Shown: piece after piece, positions 23,457 to 35,600 of the stretch | Layout of the letters: each line of letters opens with the position of its first letter | Position numbering within the stretch: position 1 is the stretch's first letter | Made by a program: the position numbers and the translations under genes | From: Sipunculus nudus | Lineage: Eukaryota; Annelida; Sipuncula; Golfingiida; Sipunculidae | DNA length: 64,000 nucleotides | Direction: 5' to 3' | Assembly: GCA_026874595.1 (NCBI GenBank) | Contig: CM049309.1 | Location: 45,414,079 to 45,478,078 of the forward strand | The notes under the pieces: model-generated | The model's input: the letters and a program-made list of their open reading frames with translations, nothing else | Told to the model about the DNA's origin: nothing | The model's database searches: none

Positions 23457-24458
23457 TATATATCACAATATACCAATACAAGCTCCTCCCATTGAAAGCG
23501 TGCTGTGAATTACAGATAAAATCATCTGGTCGTACGTCCGCGCCATTTTAATTTAAATCATTCGTCTGCTATCCGGATTGCAATGTAATCTAACAGTTGG
23601 AAGGAAGTAGCATTTGGAATGTATTATTCGTGCTAATATATTTGGCTGTGAAGTAAAGCCACGGGAGCACGAACATGTATAACTTATCTGCTACAGTGGC
23701 TTTATCACTTCCATCGCCTAAATGTAAGGCATCCTTTTTTACCGCAGACGCTGCTGAGCACGTTATCAACCTCGACGACAGCTCTGACATATTCCCCCAT
23801 CGGTCTTGAGTGTTATCTCGTCGAGGTTGACAAGGATATTTCAGAAGTCCTCACAGAAGCCAGGTTTACAGCATATCATTCACAGGTCCAGCTGCTAAGG
23901 AACCCAGGTGACTTAAACCACATAACACGACCTACCTTGTCTCACTTTTGTCCTTTGCTATCTTCTTGACATCGATAATATTTCTCTATTTCTGGTTTGC
24001 CAGCAGCCATACGTAAAAAATATTACCTGATGTTTCATCGACCATTTATCGGTTGATTTCTAAGGATAAATATGCACGTTAAACTTTGAATTCGACCTCC
24101 GTAACCTCTATTCATTTTACAACCGACTTGATTCCAATTAACACAAATATAAATTTGATTAAAAACAATCAAACTATTTAGTTTGCATATTGAAAGAATT
24201 TTAAGAGTAGTTAGGAAAATGTGGATTGATTGAATGAATGCTGTCTCTAGAAGCTGAGGACGACAGACCAATTAAACCAGGTAATGATATTTACATACAA
24301 AGTCTTAAACTGAATGAATGTTTCATGAATTTCCTGAATAACCACAGTCACAGTTAACAACACGACTCTCCTTGATGAAATTGTGAAATTCTCTGACTTT
24401 TCATTTACTTTCACAAAAATGTTTAGTAGGACTCTTCATTAAATGGACGTTTATTTTG
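23457..24458. other. No gene seen
   Basis: No recognisable gene, RNA or repeat. A 78-codon minus-strand frame (24035-24271) has no domain. Confidence 0.5.
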
Positions 24459-24660
24459 CTATCTGACGTTTATTAACTAAAGATAATCCCTTAAATCTTA
24501 TACGAAATAGGCCAGAAAACGCGTATTCCACCGCACTCAGGCTGTTCATTTTGCCAACACCAATGTGTTTATAACATGTGGGGGTCTGCCGAAATAATCC
24601 AAACACATTCAACAAGGACATAGGGCGGCAAGTCAGACGAACCAGCGTGTTGTCAAGGAA
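24459..24660 (+). repeat. Dispersed repeat family B, copy 2
   Basis: GCTATCTGACG, ACTAAAGATAATCCCTTA, CACCGCACTCAGGCTG, ACCAATGTGTTTATAA, GCCGAAATAATCCAAACACA, TTCAACAAGGACAT and AAGTCAGACGAACCAG align in order with 7981-8200. The 78-codon minus-strand frame across it is not a gene. Confidence 0.7.
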
Positions 24661-27054
24661 GATATACTTCAACACTGTTTCATACAAGGGGCACCATTAT
24701 GTTAATTAATATCTAAACTCCTAACATTCAAAATGAGCAAGTATTTTTATTGAAGATCTGTTAAAAAAATCCTAAATATACATGACAAACAAGTCTACTT
24801 TGGGGAGATGATTTTAATTTTCATTTTAAGGATCTTGACGCAGATAGGGGAACTTCAAGATTAAAGTTTAAATTTATTGGTACTTCATCGAATACCACGG
24901 GTACTTAGAATCTCTGTGACATTTGGAGGGTCTGTCACATTTCGTCTTAAATACACATGGTGACCGTATAAGTCATTTAATCAGTATTAAACATTAATTT
25001 GTTTATACGAATTTAATCCACTGCTAACAGGAGATGGTGTCTTCAAGTAATATTAACCAAATCGTCAAAACAGATCACTCACTATGCTATTACTTTAAAT
25101 CTCTGTATCTGTAGGATAATAAGAGTGCGGTTCACTGGTGCTTTAACTTCTCCATGACAGAATATGACATTCATGTTTACAATATGAAAACAAATTCAGA
25201 GAACTGGATATAAATTACGATCCATGTGCCAAATGGGAATGCTTTAAATATCGTATACGTAGGTATAATTTTATGCACTGTAAAGACACTGCCGACAACA
25301 GAGACGCCCTATAAAAATGTTAGAGAATATATTAAAGCAAAGAGCAAGGTAGGAAAATATTACGTGCTATAATCCGTTCCATGTAACGTGGGCGGAGTAC
25401 AATTGAGGTACTTTTTGGGTTAAAACGCCGCCTATAAAAAAACATCATCCATCGATAAACCTTGATCGTTGGTATTGAAGTTTCAAACCGAGAAGGTATT
25501 TAAATGCTATAAACTAGCATTTTACTGATTCTAATAAAACAACACAACAGATTTAATATCCCTGGACATGTGTTATAAATATCTTGAAGAGGTCCAGGTT
25601 CCACAGATTTCATATGAAGATATGACATGCGAAGGTCAAATAACACTGTGCGGTTAAACGGGCTCTGGACAACAGGAAAGAAATAAATCTTCAGGGAATG
25701 ACGGACCCACAAGGAATCCAACCTTTCTTGAATAAATTCCAATTCTGGAGCTGATTCTCTAACTTCCAACCTAAAACAAATCATGGAGACATAAATACTA
25801 TACGCTGACAGAGATAAAAGATTATTGAGTTCTCAGAGACAAATCATTTTGCTGAACACAAACGTTACAGTGTTAAATAAAATAATGATCTTTCGATTAC
25901 AGCACTTTCATCTGTAATAGAAAAAGAACAATATGTATATTGATGAAGGGTCGATTTATAAGCGAACATATCAGAATAATTAAGGACGTTTTAGACTAAT
26001 TTCCTAGCAGCATGTGACTCCGTTAATAACAATTAATCATAATTGTTTTGGAAAAATTGAGATTTGGAAAATGACTTATTCGGTGAATAATCGAATAATT
26101 GAAATCTTGCATAATAATCTTGAAAGTTCCGTTTTAAAAATGGATTTACCACTTCCCCTTACATAAGGCTACTCTCCAAGGAGACCCGCTGGCACCGTAT
26201 ACCTGTCCATTATCTGCTGTATGGAGTTACTAACAATTAAAATATTAAAATTAGAAATAAAGAACAGATTAAGGTATATTTCTTGAAGGCGATGAAATGA
26301 AACTTCCGAATTATCATCTTTATTTATAAGGGAAATTACGGGAATTCTAAGATAGCGAGGATAAGGAAATGGAGGAATAGAAAAGACACATTTTTTATTA
26401 GAGTGGATTAATTTAATTAAAAGAGGAATGAAAAACCTTTGGATACTTTTTTATTACAAGAAAGATATAAAAGAGAGAAGCCACACAAACGCCATTTAAA
26501 AGTTCAGAGCTTTTTTACATATGTTGCGTTGCAGAAATCTGACCATCTATGAGATGGTTGAGGCGGTGAGTCCTCTGCCCTGTCTAAAATGCTATATTTG
26601 AAAAATGTTGTCGAGCCCTCCCCCCCCCCCCCCCTATTAAATATTGATGAGCAAGTTAAATGTGATAAATAAATTTATTTGAAAAAAATGGTCAAGCACA
26701 CTTTTTGGTGCCTATGAAAAAGGCGGTTTTAAGATCTCAATTTTATGAGCTATGTTGAAAAACGATTTATGTCTAATCCAGCTCAGACAATTACCAGACT
26801 ATACATTGTCTGGTATTGGAGGCCTTACATGTAGAGTCAAATCTTTGATGTGTCTAGAATTCCAATATCTTTAACACCATTTTGTCAAAGTTGTTTTAAT
26901 AAATGGACAGAGTATACGAAGACAACTTTTAAAGTTGTTAATATGCAGATAATTAAACTTTTGATGCAATCATCTTTAATTCTAACCTGAGACATACGAC
27001 AGATATCAATTATATCTTAGCTGAATGTCACAAACAGTTCACACAGGAGTGCCT
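24661..27054. other. No gene seen; poly-C run
   Basis: A run of about 15 C at 26620-26634. A 94-codon minus frame at 25500-25784 shows no domain. The rest is AT-rich and featureless to my reading. Confidence 0.5.
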
Positions 27055-27221
27055 TATCACCTATCTGTCCTTTCTTAACTAAAAGTAATCCCTTTAAGCT
27101 TTTATAAAAATAGGCCAATAAACGTGGATATCACCACACACAGGCTTCTTGTTTTGTTTATATCAACATGTTTATATGTAGAGGCCCCTTCAAAATAATC
27201 AAAACCAATTCAACAAGCAAA
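27055..27221 (+). repeat. Dispersed repeat family B, copy 3
   Basis: CACCTATCTGTCC, ACTAAAAGTAATCCCTTTA, GGATATCACCACACACAGGC, TTTGTTTATATCAACATG, TCAAAATAATCAAAACCAA and TTCAACAAGCAA in order. The right end (GTCAGATAGG and beyond) is missing. Confidence 0.7.
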
Positions 27222-28286
27222 TTCTTGGAATTTATGTCCTTCACTTTCACCTTTTGTTATTTTAGCTATTTGTGATCTTCATGTTTGCCTTCTGAATATG
27301 TTTTAGTTTTCATTGTCCCCTGAAGATGTCTCTACATGTCATAATTTCGGTTGTGAATCGGGAACCAAAAGGAAAATTCATTTTTGTTTTGGAGCTTTTG
27401 ATAATAAATTTAAGGACAGGCACTCCAAAACCTACGCTCCCGAGGCAGCGGAAATCATGCGCTTCTAAAGAAGCAACTAATTTTCACGCCGCCAGCTTTG
27501 ACCGTTTATGATATATTTAGACACCAGATGGCGGTTCGTTGTCCGCTGAAAAATGATGTGACAAGCAGCCAACCGGATGCCAATAAACAAACACTCGACA
27601 GGCATCCTGGCTTCGCCCATAGCTGCGCTTCAAGCGCCGCTTGATGAGTTTACGGTCGAATTTTAATTGCTCCCTCTTAATTTTCGCATCATCGACCAAT
27701 ACGATTATGACATTATGACTGTCTTAGCGTTGCCATGTAACTGTTGTCTGCAGAACTGAAACCAGCCAGCGAGGTGTGAACGCAGCCTTTGTTGTAATGT
27801 TTCGTTTGAAATAAAGCTCACCGGCCGGGCATCCTATGTGCCCAAGGCCCTAAGCAAACCACGTCTGGGGCAATTCTCTCTGAACCTGTTACGGTTATCG
27901 GAGCGATGAGCTGTCAATCAAAACGAAATGAACTTGATTGGCTTCGTGTATTCCTCGCTTGGCAGTGTCTTCCAGCACAAGGTCTCACCTGATTGGACAA
28001 AAATACAGTGCTCCCCTCTGGTGTAGCAATTCAGGATACGAGGTCATAACAAACAGCGCTTACGATATAGGTACTAGACCTATAGGTAAAGCGCTGTGTA
28101 AAGAGCGTATCCAAAACCAAACCCAACCAAGGTATGCATGAGAGCAATCTCCCAAATTAGAATGAAATCGTATAATATTTAGGAATGTTATCGCAAGGAA
28201 ACGAAAATCTGACGGACGAACAGACAGAGGGACAGGCAGACAGAGGGACAAACTAACCCAAATCAATGTCCCCCTGTTCCGCGGAA
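27222..28286. other. No gene seen; CpG-enriched segment with CCAAT-type words
   Basis: From about 27420 to 28060 the sequence is less AT-rich and carries many CpGs. Inverted CCAAT words (TGATTGGCT near 27946 and TGATTGGACA near 27990) are close together. Overlapping short frames run on both strands (60-68 codons). This could be a promoter-like region or part of an unrecognised element; there is no transcript-level evidence in the sequence. Confidence 0.35.
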
Positions 28287-28332
28287 GTTAGATAAGCCAG
28301 AGCTTTGCCAATAGCGTTTTGCAACAAGCGAT
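28287..28332 (+). repeat. Dispersed repeat family B, right-end fragment
   Basis: GTTAGATAAGCCAGAGC then TTTGCCAATAGCGTTTTGC and AACAAGCGA match the right-hand end of the copy at 7981-8200 (GTCAGATAGGCCAGAGC and onward). Only about 46 bp remain. Confidence 0.6.
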
Positions 28333-28683
28333 GTGGGTTTCAATAAACATCACAAGCTCTAGAGCGGTCTTGAGTCAAGTCGCGCTTCATCTCGATAAAC
28401 ATTTGATTGCTATGGTAACCCAAGAAAGGTCCCGGTTAGTCTTGGCGAGGACTTGAGGTAAAATACTGTCAAAGTATTAGGGCTGGGTACGCCTTCAAAT
28501 TTCGTATTGCAACATAATGCGATTGGTGATAGATTGGTGTTGGGATACGTATTGCGATATTTTCATCTGAGTAAATTCACAGGAAATAAATGTGTTCTTT
28601 TTATATGTTACATGTATCTTTTTTATAATGTTACATGTATCTGTTTAATTATGCACATGATTTGGCGTAGGCATTCTGTTTCG

Positions 28684-29328
28684 TGTTAAGCGCAATCCCT
28701 GTGCGTTGCTATGGGAACACACTGGATGATCTCCGGCTTGCTCGCAGAGTATAGAGACAGAGCGCTGGTTGTAGTCTAGAATTTTCGGGTCTGTTCATGC
28801 GCTATGGGCGCGTGTGTATTGTTGTGTTCTATGGAATGTTCGTGAATTATGGAACTTTCTGGGCTTCAGTTGAAAAAGCTATAAATAGGGGCTGTGTTTT
28901 GAGCCGGCAGAGAGAAAATACCAGCGGACACGGAAGAGTGTGACTCTCTCGTCAGTTTTTGGGAACCTTTCCTATAACTGCAGAACTTACAGATATTCTA
29001 CAGATTTTATACAGACTTCATATACAGATTGTCTTCAGTTTGCCTTTGGGATTATTACCAGAACTTCACTTTCTGATTACAACAGATTGTTTTAGGGAAT
29101 GAATCGGACTATTCTCTGAGAAGATTTACATGAACTGTTTATCGGGATTATTTGTGTTAAAGGACACTTGTTGAGCTGTGACAGTGGTGGTATCCAGAAA
29201 TCAAAGCCTAGGATCCGGACACTCTGGTGATGTACTTTTTTATTATTGTTATGCTGTGTAATTGTATTGATTTAGTGTATTGTAATGATAGGATTATTCT
29301 AAGAATAAATTATAATTATTTGTTAACA
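28684..29328 (+). mobile_element. LTR-like unit with TATA box and polyadenylation signal
   Basis: The segment starts TGTTAAG and ends TTGTTAACA, so TGTTAA and TTAACA form the short inverted ends expected of an LTR. It contains a strong TATA box, TATAAATAG at 28880-28888, and AATAAA at 29304-29309. A start site some 25-30 bp after the TATA box would give an R-like transcript of about 400 bases. Downstream, CACGCTGCCTAGTGTTGCGG and TCTCCGAAGCAGG resemble, from memory, leader sequences of invertebrate Ty3/Gypsy elements. Against this: no second LTR, no clear tRNA primer-binding site next to the right end, and no matching 5-bp flanks (TTTCG, AAAAA). It may be a solo or truncated LTR, or a non-coding Pol II unit. 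Confidence 0.35.
28880..28888 (+). promoter_or_regulatory. TATA box
   Basis: TATAAATAG followed by GGG, in otherwise mixed sequence. It is the best TATA-box match that also has an AATAAA signal within 450 bp downstream on the same strand. Confidence 0.5.
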
Positions 29329-32300
29329 AAAAAAAACACTGACTTCTTTATTCATTCCCCATGACATTTCACGCTGCCTAGTGTTGCGGAATCTGGTTTT
29401 TTTTTTCTCCGAAGCAGGATTTATGCTCGTCACGATTACGTGATCTGTTGTTATTAGGTTTCGTAACATATATCATACATAAATTATTAATAGTATAATA
29501 ATTAATAATTCTATATTATGTGAAATATAATGACACAATTAAAATGTATCCGTTTATCAATTTATTTCAAACAATATGGCGATATTACTTATTAATGTAA
29601 GTAGTCATGTATTTCTTGTTGTTGACAGTACTCAAAGAAAAATTAAAAATCAAAGTTTTCTTCAGGCCGTATATGTGCAGATAACTAGGCAATTAGAAAT
29701 TATCTGACTGCGGTTTAGCACAGAGAGGGATAGATGGTGTGCACAATCACAACCATGTATCACATTGCAAGTCTGCCATTAATAAACAATAATACCGGTA
29801 ACTTGATCCTTCAGCTTTCATAAGATTTGAGGAGAAAATATTAATGATTGATTAATTATCATGACCGCCTTTAGCACTTCCCCCTTTTTTTACTTTATGG
29901 CAATATTCCTCGTATACGAAGACGGCATTGTTTAGACATGCAAATTTCCTTCGACGGCCCTTTGCATGTGATCTTTGGTATATCAGGCCAACTTGAACAT
30001 TTCTTTTCCTGCTAGACGTCTAAGGACACGGTATCGGCTTTAATAGTAAGCCTGTCATTAATCCAAGCCCATTTATATGTCTACTTGTTTAACATAAACA
30101 TTGTTTACCATAAAAATTCAGTTTAAATCACGTTAAAAAATAGAGAAAAATGTCAATATTTGAAAAGTGTTTCGCGATACGCAATATGTTAAACACCGTC
30201 TCGCAACATACCATATTATCGAGCACCCTAAAAAGCATGATAGAATATTAAAAGTTCTATTATATTCGTGGAGATTCACGAAAATGCTGGGTTTTTCCGG
30301 CAATAACCAACCCATGCAGTGGCATTTTCGTCGTATATAATATAAGCCTGCGTTACAGAAGTATGACAGCTGCTTAGCGAGCTGCATTCAAACCTGCACA
30401 CGCGTTGGAAAAAACAAGCAAACCAAAATCAAGCGATTGCTTTATTAGGGGCAACAATTAATGTAAAATTTGGTTATTATTTTAACACTGGCAATTTTGG
30501 AAAATGCCTGATTATCAGCGATAGTGTACAAAAGATGTGTTATGAGCAAAATAATTCCTAAAAGTTTGGATGTATTTTTTTAAATAAAATGACACGTTAC
30601 ATTGTCCACACGTGCTCCCTATTAATTTCGGGTCACCACTCGGTGTAAACCGCATTTACGACGTCAAGGCTATTCAGGAACAGCCCAACAGACACGACGA
30701 TTGGGGTCCACAGGGATACGCCGCATCACGCACTGCGTGTCATTAAAAGGTACTCGAAATTGATTTCGAATTCCTGCAGAAATGTTCACTCGTTCATGTA
30801 AATATATCTATGAGATAAAACCGTGTGATGAATACTTTTTGTCACAAGTTACATGTCTTGATAACAAAATATAAACATACACCTGACAAATGAGCGATGT
30901 TCGGATTAATTGTTGATTTTACAGTTCATATCATTCCTTATGAATTGTTAAGTTAAAATATGACAATTTTGGATTAGTCTGTTAGGTTAACAAAGGTTCA
31001 TACAAAAAAAAATACAAAATACGAACTTCTTACAACCACTCAAGCTGACATTCTGCTCATGTGGGCGCAACCTTGTTGACTCGTTGCAAGTTAACCGAGA
31101 CGGCAGGATTAGTCCGACGACCCCCTGCATCGAGTTAGAGAGGCCTAGAGTAAGGTCAAAGATCGATTGTAGAGAGTGTGTTAACCGATGTGCATCTTGT
31201 AATTTTCGGTTAAGATCAAGATAGTCAAGCAAGGTTAGACAGCGATATTGAAACGGTCTTGATAGTTGTCTAACTCAAGATTGTTTCATGACTTTAAAAC
31301 TCAAAGTCGAGACTCAAGGCTATACAGGTATATTGAAACCCATTCCTGTCCCTGATTTTGTTATTGTTGAAGAGATTAAACTTTCTAACAAAATAAAATC
31401 TAAAGATATTTATAAATCAATTATTAATATTTTATAAAGCACGATCCCACCAGAAAAATCTGGAAGAATTGAGAAACACACTCAACATGGTGAAACCTAC
31501 GCTCTAGAATATCAGGATAAACACTTTAACAGCCACATGGCAAAAATAACATATTTAGGTAAAAAATAAGTATCCAACGGTGTCCTTATCATTATATACA
31601 TACACAGGATTCTAATGGCATCTGTTTTATGAATACAGGTATGCACAATGCTTTTACAATCCTGGGTAAGATAAACAAAGCCAGAAATGCCGAATACTGA
31701 GGTAACATAATATGGTTATATTTTGCATGGGTTATACCTGTCCTTCAAAAAATATTATTCTAAATCAAAATGATTTTATGACAAAATTGTCCAAAATGAA
31801 AGAAAATTAACTTTATTTCTTCTTAAAAACAAAACGGAGGAATATGAATGAAAGGATGCCGAGAGAAATAGAAATCTGACTCAGCATAATAAAAACTGGA
31901 AACAGATGCAGATTTTATTGAAGGATGAGGATGGATGTGACATTGTAAATTATAGATTTGTATGAAATGCATGGATGGTGGAAGCGGCTCATAAATAAGT
32001 GTAAAAGTAGTTTGTGTGTTTCACTGTGGTGTGTTTTACTTGTCTGATCGCACGGCAGGAGATGTATTCATAATGTTACGGGGTGCTTATAAAAGCGACC
32101 TTACTGTCTCGCCAGTGATGCAGTTGAGACGCCGAACATGTGCGCCACGTCAATTTGTTTTAGATATACACATCCGCTATAGGTTCAACAGGCAAATGCT
32201 ACATATTTATTACCGAAAATGCACTTTTCCAGTACTGACTGACTGATAATTCTTTTCCGCAGCAACGGGTATCTCCACTTCAGGTACCAAAGAGTGTTTG

Positions 32301-33796
32301 TTTCGAAGTAAAGATTAGGTCTGTATCCTCGCCAAGTTTCTGTCGTTTTACATGAACACATAACAAATCTTTTGAAACGTAGAAAACCCTGTGTGGATTA
32401 ACCATTTCCTCTGCGACTTAATGAACTCAGAAGGGGTTACCATATAAATGTATCTCGTGAAACTAACACTTCTTGATTCGTCTGGGTTCAATCGGTACAT
32501 CGTAGACTGATTGTAACCTGTTCATTTTCCACCACATGGAGGCGCAGTGTTCGTTCGATCATTTTCCCGTGGTTAATTGTTTGTTAAAATCTCAGTAAGA
32601 TTTATCAACTAAGTCTGGATGGACTTTAATTCACTTTTTAATTCACTAATTTCAATGTATACTTTTCTTTATAATCCCGCCGATATTCATCTTTGGTGAC
32701 ATTTCTATATTTCTGCCTTAGACTATTGAGCACACACGTTAAAGTCGTCTTCTACGTGTTAAATTACATACTAGATTGGTGCTTTTTATAACATAATGCC
32801 ATTTGTAACTCAATTCAAAAGATTTAGATCAAGCTAAAGTGCTTCTATTATTTCTGCTAAGCAAATGTTTAAAGGCCAGGTATACAGCAGTGTAAGAGTA
32901 TCCTATAACCTTGGATTACAATGCATATGTCTCAAAGCTTTGATAAATCATTCTTCTCTCCTCTAAGTCGCATTCACTTTCACCTATACAGAGATCGTAC
33001 TTTGGGTACTTCCATTTTGTCTGTGATTCTTAAAATACCAACGTACTTACAGCCAAGGGCTTTGTATTATAAGCCAGACATTTGTATTTTTTTCAATTAT
33101 GGAAGTCGCTATCAACAAGGATATAGTGTTACACTGCAGTTTTCCAAGAAAGGATGTTGATACTTTTACATAGATGACATTATCCGTGTAAACGGCGCGG
33201 AAACACGGCTGATGCACAGAATAGCAGTTCTCCATTTAATTTATACATTCCGAAGTGAACGGAGGTGAAGACGCCCAGCATGTTCAACCCTAAATTTACC
33301 TTATTTTACCTCCGCCAAATGGTTAGTAAACAAATAGGTTGGCTTGTCTTAGGATCTGAAAGGAAATATATTTGGAACGCATCTTTTTTTGTGGATGGTT
33401 AAGGTGTCTCGATCGGAAAATAATAGAATTAATCTGATTAATCATATAACAACCATAATACATTTAATTTAAAGAATTCTATAACATTGGGATATTTCAT
33501 AGTCAGGACTGGGGTATTAGGGCCGCGTTTGTTCTATATTTCCCTGTAATCCGTGTTATTGAAGTGTACCACTGTTGGAGCTAAGCAACGTTTATAAAGG
33601 TATAAAGGTAATCGATTAGCTTTACATATCATAAAACATTCTAACAGTATAAGAATATTCAGACACAAAAGGACACTTCTAAAATAACGCAAAGGAACTC
33701 GGTAGCATCGTATAAAAATAATTCACGACATTGTATTGGCATTGGCAAAAGAGGGTAAGTTTGATGTTGGGATTACCGACTGAGCAGGACTTAAGA
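29329..33796. other. No gene seen (4.5 kb)
   Basis: Mostly AT-rich. A CpG-containing stretch near 31050-31160 carries two short words also found near 28330-28460 (GGTCTTGA, TCAAGTC/TCAAGAT), too little to define a repeat. Frames up to 84 codons on either strand show no domain. Confidence 0.5.
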
Positions 33797-33985
33797 CTGT
33801 AGGTGATGTCGTAGAGATGAAAGATGCTTAATATGACATCTCAAAGGCAGAATGGTGAAACTACGCTGGAACCTCAAAAATACTCTCGCCTGCTGGAGAT
33901 ATTGTAGAGATGAAGGATACTTTATGTGACACCTCAAATGCAGGATGGTAAAACCACGCAGGAACTTCAGAAATACTCTTTGATG
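33797..33985. repeat. 93-bp direct repeat, two units, in frame on the minus strand
   Basis: GTAGAGATGA at 33811 recurs at 33904, and the two 93-bp units agree along their length apart from scattered substitutions with no indels. As 93 is 31 codons, a minus-strand frame (33791-34000, 69 codons) reads through both and repeats RVFL(K/R)F, FTIL, LRCHIK and SSL at 31-residue spacing. Counting codons, about six differences are silent and about ten change the residue, which is only a weak excess of silent changes. Confidence 0.7.
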
Positions 33986-34260
33986 TCTACAAGGCAGCAA
34001 ATGAGTTCTTAATTGTTCCTTGCCCCATAAATTTTAAAGCAAAATCCCGAAGAATACCGTACCAGTATCATCACTTCCCGGACCTGTCCTTTAACATTAT
34101 CTACAGATCTGGTAGCAGTTATATCGTTTACCTTAACATTTACCGGTTATTACCAAGTTAAATACATTAATTAAAATGGTCACAGTAGTGGTCACAAAGC
34201 ATATTTAGCTCGAAAAAAAATCTACCTACCCTCATCAGTCTTCACGTGGTAAAGTTGATT
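33986..34260. other. No gene seen
   Basis: Short AT-rich spacer between two tandem repeats. Confidence 0.5.
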
Positions 34261-34475
34261 TGTTTAGTAGCCCTTTCCAATTCTTAAGCATTATAGGATT
34301 GTGTCTTTGTTAATTTATTTAGTAGCCCTTTCCAATTCTTAAGCATTATAGGATTGTGTCTTTGTTAATTTATTTAGTAGCCCTTTCCAATTCTTAAGCA
34401 TTATAGGATTGTGTCTTTGTTAATTTATTTAGTAGCCCTTTCCAATTCTTAAGCATTATAGGATTGTGTCTTTGT
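34261..34475. repeat. 55-bp minisatellite, four near-identical units
   Basis: AGTAGCCCTTTCCAATTCTT starts at 34266, 34321, 34376 and 34431, a strict 55-bp period. As far as I can read, the units are identical apart from the outer edges of the array. Such uniformity means recent expansion or homogenisation, and copy number is likely to vary between individuals. Confidence 0.95.
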
Positions 34476-34489
34476 ATACAGTCGTGTCT

Positions 34490-35600
34490 TTTTTAATCCG
34501 TACGTTAACACAAATCAAAAACTTAAGGTCAAGGAACTTCGAACTTGACAGGTTCTGATAGGTCATTTTTTCATCTAAATTTAGGTTCTTTGGTGCATTA
34601 AAAAGGGAAAAACATGTAAAGAACAAAACTCATTTAATATAAATGTCTTACATAGGCCATATATGTCAAGTATGTGCCTGGTCGATTGGAATTTGAAATA
34701 CTAACTGATCTTGCAGAACGTTAGCTACTAAAGGAAACTGGCGTTGTCACCTTTTATTTTCACGCATTTTGTGTTATTATTGAGGATGACAGATCACATC
34801 CATCGGTCAAAATTTCCGCAGGGCACAAATCGTAACCGTAAGGCCCAAGAACGTCAAACTTTACAAGCTAATGGTACGTGATATGTCCTCTATAGACAAA
34901 CAAACTGGGTCACTAAAATCTATATCCTCCTGTAAAACACATGTTTGAGCAACTTACAAGTTGAGACTCGATCTGCTCGTAAAATGTGATAGAAAATGTC
35001 CAATTTTTCAGGAACAGTTGAGTGGATTGCCATGACAGTTGGCATGCTAATTGGGAACCTTAACTTATGTTGAAGATTGGTTTCATCACATCCATTTTTC
35101 TTATTTATACCTACTTTACTGATATTTTTGGAAATGACGCCCCATCGCGCCAAAGCTAAGCAGGGCACAAATCATATCCGTAATACCCGGGTATAGTTCA
35201 AACTTTACAACTTGACAAACTTTGATAGGTTATCTGAGAATCAATATTATGTCACGGTGACCTATATATTTACCGAGTTGTGGGGCAAAATCATGTGTCT
35301 TTGCATTTAAAAAGGTAAATTTTTAGTAAAAATAAATGTAAAAGTTCAGTTTTCTCAGGAACTGCTCATCTCATTGCCGTGACGTCCGGTGTAAACTTTG
35401 AGAATTGTAAAAGCTGCAGAGGACTGTAGGCGCAATCTACAGCTTCGATTTTGCAGTTTTATGCATTTTTCCTGAATTTTAAGACAGAGTTCAGCCTTTG
35501 TTGGTCTCAGATGGTATCTGTTGGCAACACCTAACACGTTAAAACTCGACAAACTGATGGCTTCCTATTGGGTTACCATATATAATGTCATTGGAACATA
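34490..35600. repeat. Degenerate ~343-bp tandem array
   Basis: GCAGGGCACAAATCGTAACC at about 34817 and GCAGGGCACAAATCATATCC at about 35160 mark two units 343 bp apart, each followed by (A/T)CAAACTTTACAA. An earlier unit (from about 34500: ACACAAATCAAAAACTTAAG, CTTGACAGGTTCTGATAGG) and a partial later one (about 35530: ACGTTAAAACTCGACAAAC) share further blocks. Another shared block, TTTTTCAGGAACxG..TTGCC(A/G)TGAC, lies near 35010 and 35352. The 82-codon minus-strand frame here is inside the array. Confidence 0.65.
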
